The position numbers and the translations under genes are program-made. From Theristus sp. LFF4_11 (taxonomy: Eukaryota > Nematoda > Chromadorea > Monhysterida > Xyalidae), in assembly GCA_030248135.1 (NCBI GenBank), contig JASANC010003263.1:1-64000 (forward strand): a stretch of 64,000 nucleotides of DNA. The letters run 5' to 3'. This document shows, in pieces, positions 13,140 through 24,500 of the stretch; position 1 is the stretch's first letter; each line of letters starts with the position of its first letter. A model generated the notes under the pieces. It was not told the origin of the DNA. It did no database searches and worked only from the letters and a program-made list of their open reading frames with translations.

Positions 13140-13279
13140 TAACTCTATATAGTCTATAACATAGCTGATTGGTTTGTGATCACGTGATGCTTGCATTCTG
13201 TGCAAACCAAACTTCGGCTCACCGTTCCGTGCACAGAATGCGATGAACCAATCAGCTAATTGGATATGTTATGGAGTTA
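13140..13279. mobile_element. Short MITE splitting the Y-R tract
   Basis: This 140-bp inverted repeat begins TAACTC and ends GAGTTA. The arms carry AGCTGATTGGTT near 13163 and its complement AACCAATCAGCT near 13248, plus inner arms around GCATTCTGTGCA. The GCTGATTGG motif is shared with the elements at 130-580 and 49409-50194. It is inserted inside the alternating tract. Confidence 0.7.
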
Positions 13280-13620
13280 CATAGCCTGTATACGTATACA
13301 CATGTAAACCTATTCACGTATACACGTGTACACGCACACACGCTTACACGTTTACACGTACATACGTATACACGTTCTCGTATGCACGTATACACGTATA
13401 CACGTGCATGCCCACGTACATTGTATACACTGTACACGCATACACGTGTATGCCCACGTATACACTTATACACGTGTACACGTGCACATGTATAGACGTA
13501 TACACGTGCGCATACACGTATACACGAATGCATGTATATACGTGTACACGTATACATACAGTGACAGTATACACACGTGTATGCAGACATACATATATGT
13601 ATGTTATATACGTGTACATG
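13280..13620. repeat. Alternating pyrimidine-purine tract, right block
   Basis: This continues the left block with the same ACGTGTATAC-type words, and ends near 13620 in ordinary AT-rich sequence. Confidence 0.85.
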
Positions 13621-14023
13621 TTAATCGTACAGCCGTTTTTATTTTCACTCGTGAAAAAAAATTTCAACGTCACATGTCGTTTAATGGGTGTATTTTTCAC
13701 ATAGTATGTGTCTACACATGAAATCTGTCGACATGCATTGTGCATCTTATGTCAATTTGTTTTCCACCTCATTTCACAACATAATATTATCTTGGATAAA
13801 TGCATGGTGACTAATGGTTAATGTTCCGTGTGGCATTGCGCAGGGAGTGCCTAAAAGTTTTCAGTTTTGTTCAACCATGCGATCAACCTGCACCGCAGCC
13901 TTCGTCATTCATATGTAAAGATAGCGGTGAAGTATTATGTGGCAGTTAGGTACTGTATATGTTCATTTATTTACTTTGTCTGTTTGAGACTGGATGACAT
14001 CCATCCCACCCGCAGAGGCAACC
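13621..14023. other. Intergenic upstream of first Stum gene
   Basis: No exon or repeat is recognised. It is presumably the 5' flank or leader of the Stum gene that starts at 14024. Confidence 0.4.
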
Positions 14024-16622
14024 ATGGACGTTGAAGGCGCCAACGACTGCGTCAATGAAGACCTCGTGCAATCAGTTGGCAACCAGCAGTTTACAACAAC
14101 AAATGGTCATTTTCCAATTGCACCCCTTTGATACAGTTCTTTCGATTTTCTGTTCATTTGGTGGATAATTTTCCGAGCCGAACTTTTTCTTGTTTAGAAA
14201 TCGAAGAAGCGATTAATGGAAAAGATACAGTCAGCGATTTTGAAGCTGAAACAAACTCTGCAGCGCCTGAAGAACCTGAAATCGATGATAAAGTTAATAA
14301 TGAAGCAGCGGCTGACAGCTGTGACAACAACTCTGAAGCTGAGGCAGAATGTGACGAAACAATTTTTTGATGTCACCACAAAACACAATTATGTACCGTG
14401 AAGTCTTACAGATAACGCGCCCTTATAAAAAATTATAAAATCAAAAAATTATGAAAAAAAGTGGAATTTTGTGTGACGCCCCTATAAGCGGGAGGAGAGA
14501 ACATCTTATAAAGTAAAGAGCAGATGAACGGATCAAGGAGTTCGTCGTGTTTCCGTAAAAATCCGTGTTTTCTGTCAAGATCATGACAGGAGCTTTGATC
14601 ATTGTCTTTTTTCTATTTTTTCCTGGGCGAAGTCTTGTAAGCGGAGAGGTCTTATGTATGTCCAAGTCCAAGACTTCACGGGATATGCATGCTTTCACTT
14701 GTCATGTCATATCACTTTCAGCTATATACGATAAAAATTGAGGCGCTGTGAATATTGTTCTTCTGCGTAAAAGCAGATGGCCAAACACTTCTAAGGCTCA
14801 ACTACTTCTGTTTTCTACAGCGTCATTGAGTGTTGAACGAAGAGACCCAAACAAGCCACGTGGTTGGCAACTGGTGCGCGAGAAATTACCAAAAATCGTA
14901 GAATATGGTCGTAAACAAGGCATTTTGCCTCCGTTGGGGAATGTGGTCAGCGACTAAGTTTTCTTTTTGCAATTCATATTTTTATGGGTAATTTCAAGCA
15001 AAATTTGTTAAATAATGTTTTATTTCAAGAAAAATTAGCAGCAGCAGATCAGTTTGCTTTATGTATAATTCTTGGTTTTCAGACAAAAGCGCAAGAAGGA
15101 TTCACAAAGTTAATTCAAGAAGCGCAACGTGAGATCAATCAACTTGGTGACAAGGTAACATCTGAAAACTATAATGGTTTCCAGAGTTTCCCAAAGATTT
15201 CGTTTCATTGTTGACACCATCATTTGCACGCGTTCGTTTCGCAGGTGCATGTGCCGACCGATGACATATCGTTCATACATCAGTCGATCCCATTTCTGCC
15301 ACTGCCAGGCGCGCTGCTGTGCATGCTGTTGAACTTTGCAGTCGCCGGTCTAGGTGGTCTTACAACGAAAACTTGTGTTTTTGAAATTAGTACAGACAGG
15401 GTGATCAAAAAACGCCAATATTTACGACGCTTCGGTCTCGCGACTGCATTACACATGAAGCTGAAATTTGCACCACTTTGTGGTCATTTGGTTAACATTT
15501 GTTGTACACAAAAAATACTAACTCTATTAGGTAGAACCGCACTTCCATCGAAAATTTTACATTTTCATTGTTTTTATATTTTCAAGCATTGGGACACACC
15601 CCCACACACGTCATCGTCATTATTCAAGTTTTCTGGCAATATCACATCGTCTTCTGTTTCACTGTCATCTGCTCCATGATTGTCTTGTTTCAGTTGCGTA
15701 AACTGTTCATGTGTCCACCGTTGTTTTCAATGACCGCTTGCAAGGGAGACGATTATGGAGCAAATGACAGTGAAACAGAAGACGTTGTGATATTGCCAAA
15801 AGAAAACTTCAATGCTGATGATGACGTGTAATCCCGATGCTTCAAAATGTAAAAAAACGGTCAAAATGTAACATGATGGATAAAAATACGGTTGTGCCTA
15901 AGTAAAGTTAACATTTTTTGACTGAAATTTTCATGCACCGAATAAGAACTAAGTGGTAGAAATTTCAACTTCAGACATTAATGCAGTTGTGAGATCGAAG
16001 CGTGTTAAAAGTTGACGTTTTTATCTGACCACCCTGTAACGAAGAGTGGCTGACTGTCTGCAGGCACCGCACTGAGTGGCGTTCTGTCGGTGTGCCTCGG
16101 TCAACCGCGGGTGCCTGTGAAGGAAGGTCGCCGTTTGTTTTCGATGCTTGTCAACATTGCCGTCGGGGCCTGCCAGTTTGTCACTGTGCTGCTGTTCTTG
16201 GTTGGCTGGTTTTGGAGCATCGCTTGGGGCGGACTCCTATTCATACGAGCAAGTTGGTACATTATATGGATGGCAAAAAGTTGAATTTATTAAACAGAAT
16301 AATTCGACAGTAAAAGATTGTCTGTGGTGTTTGCAAATTGCACTCTGGGTTGGACTACGAATACTTTACATTTTACAATGCAAAACATTTACAAATGGCA
16401 CGAGAACAAGGTCCGACTACGAGTACCATTTGTGATCACCTCGCACAGTGCACATGTGTGTGTCATGTTATTATTGCAGTGCAATACAGCAACGCATTGA
16501 AAGAGCGTCGCAAGGAAGCAGTGGCAATTGCAGCAGTCGAAGCACTCACCAAGGACTCCGTGCTGCACCGGAGGGACGTCAAGAAAATGGTGCAGGTGCA
16601 GGCAAAGGCGAAATTTGGATGA
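14024..16622 (+). CDS. STUM: Stum/SPEC3-family membrane protein, copy A
   Basis: This family includes fly Stumble, needed for mechanosensing in proprioceptive neurons, and sea-urchin SPEC3. Seven exons fit in phase (289 residues): 14024-14105, 14198-14350, 14821-14942, 15083-15154, 15245-15353, 16064-16252 and 16480-16622. The N-terminus is acidic and low in complexity. The conserved core has PTDDISFIHQSIPFLPLPG leading into one membrane segment, then CLGQPRVPVKEGRRLF and two hydrophobic segments ending in FLVGWFWSIAWGG. The cytosolic tail has RRKEAVAIAAVEALTKDSV. Exons 1, 5 and 6 (82, 109 and 189 nt) have the same lengths as in copy B, so the two genes are a tandem duplication. The donor of exon 2 (14351) was chosen because it restores phase; an alternative is a short acidic ORF ending at 14370. 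Confidence 0.9.
15397..16036. mobile_element. Foldback element, mariner-like termini, in Stum A intron
   Basis: The whole 640-bp element is one imperfect inverted repeat. It starts CAGGGTGATCA and ends TGACCACCCTG followed by TA. The arms pair along about 320 bp and meet near 15715; the best-matched part is 15637-15690 against 15748-15800. The CAGGGTGG termini resemble Tc1/mariner elements. It fills about 90% of the 710-nt intron 15354-16063. Confidence 0.8.
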
Positions 16623-17275
16623 TACTGCACACACGCAGACATTGTCAACGATCTACACTGTATTTTTGTTTTGAAATGAAAGAAGTGCTGCATGAAAAAT
16701 GCGATAGATTTTAGAAAACGAAGGCGACATTGGTTTTTTTTAAACAATGTTTTGTTAAATATACTCCAGAAAAAAGAACATGACACAACTCTCAATTGGT
16801 TCTTTCTATGTGAAGATGGTAACTCGATATTCCCACACCATCGATTTTGGTGGTAAAGAAGCTCGGATACTGGCAATTCGCCTGCGATCGGTTGATGCAT
16901 TTGGTGGTTTGCTTGATCGAGTGTGTACGTCTGGAGGAACTGCCTCTGTTCATTACCATGGTAGCAGCGCCTGAGAGTGCGCGTGCCACAAAGTGTGCTG
17001 AATGTGACGCACACGGTACATGCGCCACTAAACTGCAGCACTTCCGTTTTTCATAGAATCAAAAAAGCCAAAGAAATCGCAGCGAGCAATTTGCTGACAC
17101 GTTGCTAACTGCAACTGACAAATAAATTGTTTTGAAAAAGTTTTCGCCTTAGCTGCGACGTAAAAATTGCGCTTCTGAGTTCTGACAATAACAGAACGTA
17201 GTTCCACTAAAACTGTTTATTTGCTTCGGGTGTTTTTGAACTGTCATATGCGTTTAATTTTTGAAACTGTCAAAA
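16623..17275. other. Spacer between the two Stum genes
   Basis: About 650 bp lie between the stop of copy A and the start of copy B. No exon or repeat is recognised. It presumably holds the copy A 3' UTR and the copy B promoter. Confidence 0.5.
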
Positions 17276-18988
17276 ATGCCATCCTCCACTGCCCCTTCTG
17301 CCAGGAGTCGAGCGCACTCATCGGCAACTCAGAAATCGCAACATACCGAACAGGAAGGTAACTAAGCAGTTCGTGATACATTTGTTTCATTACCCAGAAG
17401 CAAGAAAAACGTGCAAAACACATTTCAGTACTGCAAAAATGGGGCAAAGTGCGATCGAAGATCCCGGCGATTATTGAGTACGGACGGGCTGAGGGCATCC
17501 TGCCGCCGGCCGGTGCTGAATCGGTGTGCGCAGAAACAAAGTAGTCGTGTGTGTTTGATTGCTTTTGTTAATCGATGTTTTTTTAGAGTGAAGGTGCACT
17601 GGCACTTGCTGGCGTGCTCGAGGCTGCACAGGACGAATCGGCCGCCGCAGACAACACTAAAAATCGGCTTGAGGGGGACAAGGTAGAGACGATCTGTGAT
17701 TGCAATGTTTTCATCAAAATAGTTTCAGTTGGGCCTTCAGCGCCCCGCAATGCGTGATTGTACGCATATAATCTGGATACATCAGTTTGCTTGCAATGTT
17801 TATCATCGTGCAGGTGTTTCTGCCAACGAACGATCTATCGCTGCCGCACGAGGCTATCCCGTTCTTGCCGTTGCCTGTCGCCATCATCTGCTTCGTGCTG
17901 AACATCTTGTGTCCTGGCGCAGGTGGCCGCATTGAAAATACAGGGCCAGCCAAAAAAGCTCCAACTTCAAAATGCTCTCACTGGTTTGTGCCGAGATGTT
18001 TCGAGCTGAAAAATGGAACACTATTAGAACACCTTGGGAGGTTTTTCTGACCAAATTTTTCTCAAGGTATATCAACCCTATCACACTCACTGCAGCAGAA
18101 TATCTAAAAAACATAAAAACATCGACAAATGTGAAATGGAGACGATACACTCATACGATGAGCGAAATGGAAATGTGAAATACAACGAACTGAAACATGT
18201 AAACCAATAAAAATTTAGATCAGAAAAAACTTCCCAAAATGGTCTAACAGTGTTCCAAATTCTAAGTCAAAAGCCTCAAGTGTCAGCACAAGCCAGTGAA
18301 AACATTTTAAAGTTGGAACCGTTTTTGGGTTTCCTGTACTTTAATGAATAGAATCGAACAAATCAAAAAGGACTGTACAAACAATCTATCTCAACACGAA
18401 AACATGGCGCCACGGTAGTTTGTGTCGGCGACTGCGAACAGCACACAGGCACACTGATGAGCGGCATCTTCGGCCTGTGCGTCGGCCAGCCACGCATCCA
18501 AATGAAGGAGGGCCGTGCGTTGTTCGCGTTGATCGTGAACGCGTGCGTCGCCACCGCACAATTCATGACCGTCACGTTCTTCCTCGTCGGCTGGTGCTGG
18601 AGTCTCGCGTGGGGTGGACTCATGATTGTGCACTCAAGTGAGTCGCATCGCATTGCAACGCACTTACAATCACACACAAATCACCGCAGTTTGTTAATGC
18701 ATGTGCGCACCGTTGAGTTCCTGGAATCGGTTGAGCTGTGCTTCGCACTGAACATAACAATCACGTCATGAATGTGGTCAACGGACGATCTCCCTTTTTT
18801 CATAAAGAAATGTGAAACACGCTTGAGTTGTTGTTGCATTTTTGAAAACATAGTGCTCGTTTGCAGGGTGCTATCGTGAAGCACTGATCGGCCGACGCAA
18901 AGAGGCCGTGGCGACCGCTGCTGTTGAGGCACTCACCAAAGACTCGGTGATGCACAAGAAGGACATCAAGAAACTCATGAAACATTGA
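17276..18988 (+). CDS. STUM: Stum/SPEC3-family membrane protein, copy B
   Basis: This is a tandem paralogue of the gene just upstream. Six exons fit in phase (230 residues): 17276-17357, 17429-17523, 17587-17682, 17814-17922, 18449-18637 and 18867-18988. It has a Ser/Thr-rich N-terminus, the shared IPAIIEYGRAEGILPP block, then PTNDLSLPHEAIPFLPLP before membrane segment 1. CVGQPRIQMKEGRALF follows, then two hydrophobic segments ending FLVGWCWSLAWGG and the tail GRRKEAVATAAVEALTKDSV. It lacks the separate acidic exon of copy A. The conserved cores align almost without gaps, but nucleotide identity is not high, so the duplication is not recent. Confidence 0.9.
17941..18336. mobile_element. Mariner-like MITE in Stum B intron
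   Basis: This 396-bp element starts CAGGGCCAGCCAAAAAA and ends in the complement CCCAAGG-type sequence GGGTTTCCTG. It is flanked by TA on both sides, the target duplication expected of Tc1/mariner. Arms of about 110 bp pair (TCCAACTTCAAAATG with CATTTTAAAGTTGGA). It lies in the intron homologous to the one that carries the 15397-16036 element in copy A. Confidence 0.8.
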
Positions 18989-19226
18989 ACAACACAACAC
19001 GATTTGCAACTGGTGTCTGCAGTTGACAGTTGAAACACAACCCACTTTTAGTTTCGTTGAATGTACTCATGCAGCAAACGTCGAAAAAGATAATGGCACG
19101 CTGTTTTTGAAAACCATAAAGCGGATTCATGAAGCAGTGTTTAGTGACACATACCGTATTACCTCTATGGGGGTTTATTTCTTCAGCGACTTCTGGGGGT
19201 GGGGGTTTATTTTGGGGGGGGGGGGG

Positions 19227-20754
19227 TAGGGATGGATCCGGCAAATTTGCCGGAATCCGGGCCGGATCCGGCAAAAGCCCATTCCGGCCGGGCCGGATCC
19301 GGCAAAAATTGCCGGAATCCGGACCGGAATGGCCTTTTTATGTCTAAAAAACATCTACGCACATTTCGTCGCTTCTTCATCACATTTTCAGCATAAAAAA
19401 AAGCACAGACACTGAAACAAAGTCAGCAAGACACAGGACATGAACCAACCAAAAATTACAACAACAACCATTGACAAAATTCACATCGCATAGGGATAAT
19501 CAAGTGCTGGCAACACCATTCAGAAACATGACCTTTTCGGCGTTTTGAGTTGACAGACGAGATCGGCTGTACACAAACACCTGCCTGGCTTCAGAGAATA
19601 TTCGTTCGCTTGCCACGCTTGTTAATAGTGGTGCCAGGTATCTGCGCGCGATTGTCGATAGCTTGGGGTATTTAGACGAGTTCAGCCGCCAAAAGTCTAG
19701 CATTAGATCACTTTTGTCCGGTTCGTCGATAAAATCATCCGACTCGTACATATTCATTTCGCCGCGCAGTTCGTCATCAAGACTGGATTCGCCTGACGGG
19801 GTTGCGCGGTCGCGCAGCGTGAAACTCAATGCCTCCGTAGAGGCCAGTCGATTTCTTTTTTGGTTCGGGCTCGCGTTCACTTTCGTCATCGTCGTTGTTC
19901 GCGATCTCGGATGTATCGTCGCAGTTTGTGGGCGTCTCCGGTCGTTTCAAGATTTTCTTTGCAATGTGAAGTAGTTCACAACGAATCGCGCCTTCATTTT
20001 CGAAGTCGACTGCAGTATTCTTGAATCGCGGTTCAACGTACGTGGCCATGATGTTGGATTCGTTGTGGAAAAGCGCACGGAAGCGTGTGCCGATGCTGGG
20101 CAGCAGCGTTTTTTTTCGTCGTACCAATGTACTGATGCTGTCATCGACTTGTTCGATACGCTGCTTCAGTGCGCAAACGGCGGGCAACACCATTGAAATG
20201 GATTCGTCGTCTCGTGGATTCGTCGTTGGAGGGGGGGGGTATCGGGTTTTAGGGGGTCACGGCACCCCGCACACCCACGGTAACACACGTCGCTAAAATC
20301 GCTGGTGTTCTGGTCTGGGGCTCACAAAAAAGCAACTGTTTGACAGCTAACTGAATATGACCAACGAAAATGGCTGATTTCAAAAAAAACCTGCTATTGT
20401 TCATCAACAACGTCGGCCAAAAGCTGGCAGCCACGTTTTTTAAAGTGGACGATGCTGCACATAAGTTTACCACTCAAGACAAAAGCAGTGAACCATTTAC
20501 CATTGAACAGAACACTAAACTAAAGCAACGCTCACTGATCACATGTCAAATGCACAACAACAAAACCAACAAAGCACCGAAACAAATTTGTCAAACCATT
20601 GAACAGCTCTGAAACGGAGGAATCAACTGGTTAATTCGCGGGTCTCGGCCATTCCGGCCGGATCCGGCAAAATTGCGCCGGAATCCGGACCGGATCCGGA
20701 TCCAATTTTAGGCGCCGGAATCCGGAATCCGGACCGGAACCGGCTCCATCCCTA
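19227..20754. mobile_element. hAT DNA transposon, decayed
   Basis: The terminal inverted repeats are TAGGGATGGATCCGG (left) and the complement of TAGGGATGGAGCCGG (right). The flanks are eight G on both sides, consistent with the 8-bp target duplication of hAT elements. Subterminal regions (19235-19335 and 20650-20745) are dense arrays of GGATCCGG and GCCGGAATCCGG words. It encodes the C-terminal part of a hAT transposase on the minus strand. Confidence 0.85.
19500..20193 (-). pseudogene. hAT transposase C-terminal fragment
   Basis: The end of the frame carries the hAT dimerisation domain: FWRLNSSKYPKLSTIARRYL, then TSVASERIFSEA and RSRLSTQNAEKVMFL, a clear family signature. The upstream part (20193 to about 19850) is in another frame and joins through a shift near 19850-19870. 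The N-terminal half of the catalytic domain is missing. Not functional as it stands. Confidence 0.85.
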
Positions 20755-21199
20755 GGGGGGGGGGGTTATCTTGGGGGGGGGGTTATTTGGAAACCATTTT
20801 TAGGGGTGGGCAAATGGCAAAAATACCTTCCATGGCAGGAAGGAAGTCGCAGAAACTTCTACTCTACAATGAAATTTCCTTTTACAACAGCCTTTTGTAA
20901 TGAAATTACCATTAACTCATCATTTGGGGCCTTTATAGCACAATTTCATCATTTTCACTGCAACCAGCCACTGAATTCGCTGGGTATGTGTTTCAAACAG
21001 GTTTCCAATAATCCCCCATGGGGGATTATTTTTGGGGGGGGGATTATTTGGAAACTTGTCGAGGGGGTGGGGGTTTATTTTGGGGGGGGGGTTAATAGAG
21101 GTAATACGGTAGCTGTGTTTTAACATGGCTAAGCGTCAGTAAATCCATTTTCATGAATGCCCCTTAATAATTCATGAAATGAAAAATACGTGGTGTTAT

Positions 21200-21315
21200 C
21201 AATTTTTTGGGTTCTGCGACTCCGTGCGACGACCAATTTTGAATTCTCGCGTCGTGCATGAAACTGTTTGCCAATCTATGCGCGCATTGAGTCCCGGGAA
21301 CACAATAAAAGATAA
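21200..21315 (-). repeat. Dispersed repeat, copy 2
   Basis: It shares CGCGCATTGAGTCCCGGGA and an AATTTTGAA core with the complement of the repeat at 2427 and with the copy at 61370-61475, followed by CAATAAAAGAT. No coding capacity. Confidence 0.5.
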
Positions 21316-21567
21316 CACTGATTTGCGCAGTTGAAATAAACGTTCGTAATTATGTAAATCGGTAAACCAGATGGACAGCATCTCAAGTGCTGGAGAGAAA
21401 AATATGAAATTGACATTTGTGATTCGTATTGGATACGTACAGTCGACATAATAAATAATACAGTGTCGAGCGAATGTGGAACGGGTGTTTACATATACTG
21501 GCCAAGCTGGCACGATCCGCACGTTTGAAAAAGAACACAGAAAACCGTGCACCCGAAGCGAGCACTG

Positions 21568-24500
21568 CTACGATTCATCGACAGCGTCATAGAACTGCAG
21601 ATTCGAATTCGAAGAATTGTGCGACTGTTCGTCGCCGTTGTTTTCTCTCGGCTGCGAGTCGGCCGGCGGCGTCTTCGCGCGATCATCATCATCATCGTCA
21701 TCATCATCATCGTCATCATCACCATCATCACCACCATCATCACCACCATCATCATCAGCATCATCACCACCATCATCATCGTCGTGTGCTGGTGACGGTG
21801 CTGTTGGTGACGTGCTGGATGCAGCCGCGAGCGCTGCCTCGTAGCAGAATGTGCCAGATGAGACAGAGTCTGCCAGATGCGCAGGTCTGCTGGCGGCCAA
21901 CTGACGGTCTCGTTCGTCCTCTTCAGACTCGTCACCGGCTTCTGTGAACTGCTCAGGCGCTGCAATGCAACAAAGAATCACAGCAGATCGGCATGCTCTC
22001 TGAGCGCAGCGTAAATATTGATACAAATCAAAACGGCACCACAACAACAAACCGGCACGTTGCGTTGCGCTTGTCGCACACAGGGCGTCCACTTGCGAGC
22101 ACTGTTCGCTTTCATTTTCATCGCCACTTGTCAACGCTTGCAACCTTTGTTGAACAACAAAAGTACACGCTAAGTGCAAAGACGGTACTGATTTCAGTTG
22201 GTTGTTGCTTGAAGCAAAGATTGACGGATTCCGCTGAAATTTGCAGTTGGCGTTCTCAACGATGCGAAATTTTGATTCCGTGCAAAAACTGCATTATTGC
22301 TGTGGGATTATGATATTTTGACTGGAATTAAACAAAATGTCGCTTTTGGTCGCTTTCGAAACAAAATCGCCGCAGTTTCGTAGGTTGCTTGTGTTCGCAG
22401 GCTAAGCATGCTGGCCCATATGCTGCTGCTGCAGTGCGCGTGCACCGACGGTTGCATCTCGTTCGTGCAGAACACGGCCGCACGCTGCCGCTCGTGCAAA
22501 CGCGACCGCCTGCCAAGCAGTGCACGTGGCCGCCGAGGCCGAGGGGCGCCTGATTGGACTACGGGGATTGCTTTTCGTGGGCATACCTCGATGACCGTCT
22601 GTACCCTGGGCCTGTTGCTGATCTCGATAAACGGAAGGGCAGAATCACAGAAGAAATGCTCATCATAGCCGTTCAAATTGTTCTGAACAGCCTGCTCGCG
22701 TCTGCAGCGTTGCATTGACAGTGATGATGCTCATGGCCGAGAAAATTTTTGAAAATTGAGCAAGTGCCTTCAGCAGTCTGTGTTCTTTTCTTGACGTGTT
22801 TTCACTTTGTCGACAGAGGGTCATTGTAATTTGAGCAAAAACACAAAGTAAACAAAATTTCGGTCAAAAATGCGAAGTTTTGCACTTTCTACGGAAATTA
22901 GCTAAATTCAAAAGTGAGGTTTTTTGCGCGGAAACAAAATTTCCCATTTGTGAAACCTCCGGTCACATTTTCAGCAAAATTCGTCAATGTGTGAAACAGA
23001 AATAACCATTGTGAAATCAGCAGCATCTTTTTTAGTCACCCTACATAAACTGCCACTATTTTCTTACAATAAACGTGCGTTGACAGGTTCACAGGCAAGT
23101 TACCGCAACGTGATTTGCGCCTGACTGCGCTCCAACTGCGCCTGTTTCTCTTGTTTTGCACTGCGAATGGCCAGGCGAACGTTGATGACGTCAAGGTCAC
23201 GCTGCGACGGACGGCGCCCATCGAGGCGCACCTGCACATGCGCGAGCGCTGGACAAACATGCAAAGCAACAAGGCAGCTGGCGCACAGTTTGCCGTGGCC
23301 AGTATCACAATGCTGAACAGACAGCTTGTGCCGGCATGACCAACCGAGCAGGCACGTCGATCGAACGCCTCCAGGACACGGCTGCGATACTCGACGGCGT
23401 TCGCGACCGGGTTGCCATCGAGATGCAAGTGCTTGAGCACCGGCAACTGTCCGATCGGCCAGACGTCAGACACGTGCAGCAGAGCATTGTCTCGTGCGTC
23501 CAGACGCTCCACGGAGAACAGACGGCGTAGGCCTGCAACACAGCAAGCACCGCTGTCACACGACCGCCACTTCCCACCGGGCAGCTCACCATCGTTGTAT
23601 TTATTTTGGTTTTTTTAAACAAAGAACCGGACCAGTTTTTACTTTAAATTTTTTCGGAAAACTTTGGTAGTTTAAAACTATAGGGCAATCGCATAATTTG
23701 CAAAACTCATAAATTAAACTGTGTACTGTGTCAAGCTCAAGTTGAACTTCACTTTACTTTAAAAACACACTAATTTCAACTGTATTTACGATTGGTTCCG
23801 AGGGCTCAGTTCGGGAAATTCGGAAATAAAACGGTTTTTAAAATGGAAACAAAACCGGTATTGTCCTGGCAGTATAAAAACCGGTTTTTATTATCCCAAC
23901 GGCTGACGTCATTTCGGTCGGAAACGTTCGAATAAAAAGGCTACAACACGCGCTTGCCCACGTGCTATCCTCTATTTGCATGATGCGGCGCCGAACAAAG
24001 CGTACCGTGCAATGAGCGGATGCTGTTTTTTGCGACGTTCAATCGTTTCACGTTGCCCAAACGCAGATGCCAATCGTGCACGTTTTCAATGCCGTTGCAG
24101 CTGAGATTCAAATCACGCAGCCGTGGCAACTCCAGCAAACAGTTGCCGATTTCACGAAGACTGTTGTTCGACAGGTCAAGACGCTCCAGATTGCGCAGCA
24201 GTGTCTATGGTCGTAAAACAATGCACAATAAAACATTGAAACAAGCAAATTACGATCTGTAAATCATCCATAATAACTGTTGTATGGTTTGCGTGAAACA
24301 ACCGTTGACCAGACCACTCACAATAGACGAATCGACTTGTGCGATTTGATTAAAACTGGCATCGAATTCAACCAAACAAGGCCACAACGATTGCACTCCA
24401 TCAGTGAGTACGTCCGCATCAGTGTCACTGAGCAATTGCTACAAAACGAAAAGCTGATTTTAAACGTGATGCGTTTTGGGTATTCAAGTTGCCTCTGGGT

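Larger units (their letters stand above)
19152..21111. mobile_element. G-rich inverted-repeat element with nested hAT
   Basis: Terminal inverted repeats of 16 bp are TACCGTATTACCTCTA (19152-19167) and its exact complement (21096-21111). The interior repeats a GGGGGTTTATTTTGGGGGG motif at both ends and around 20755-20800 and 21020-21090. A hAT element (19227-20754) sits in one of its G runs. No transposase of its own is seen, so it is non-autonomous. Superfamily not assigned. Confidence 0.7.

Noticed and set aside
12738..13721. Open frames rich in Tyr, Thr, Val, His and Cys on both strands
   Set aside because: They are translations of alternating Y-R DNA; no domain, no splice structure, and all frames look alike.
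14128..14370. Independent acidic micro-gene before Stum A
   Set aside because: The donor at 14351 joins in phase to the 14821 exon, so the acidic piece is better read as Stum A exon 2.
15568..15831. Small gene in the Stum A intron (LRKLFMCPPLF to ADDDV)
   Set aside because: The open frame spans the hinge and arm of a foldback element and its coding strand pairs with the other arm; no family recognised.
21474..21947. Plus-strand open frame with a long His run
   Set aside because: It is the antisense shadow of the poly-Asp exon of nischarin; the trinucleotide array is open in several frames.
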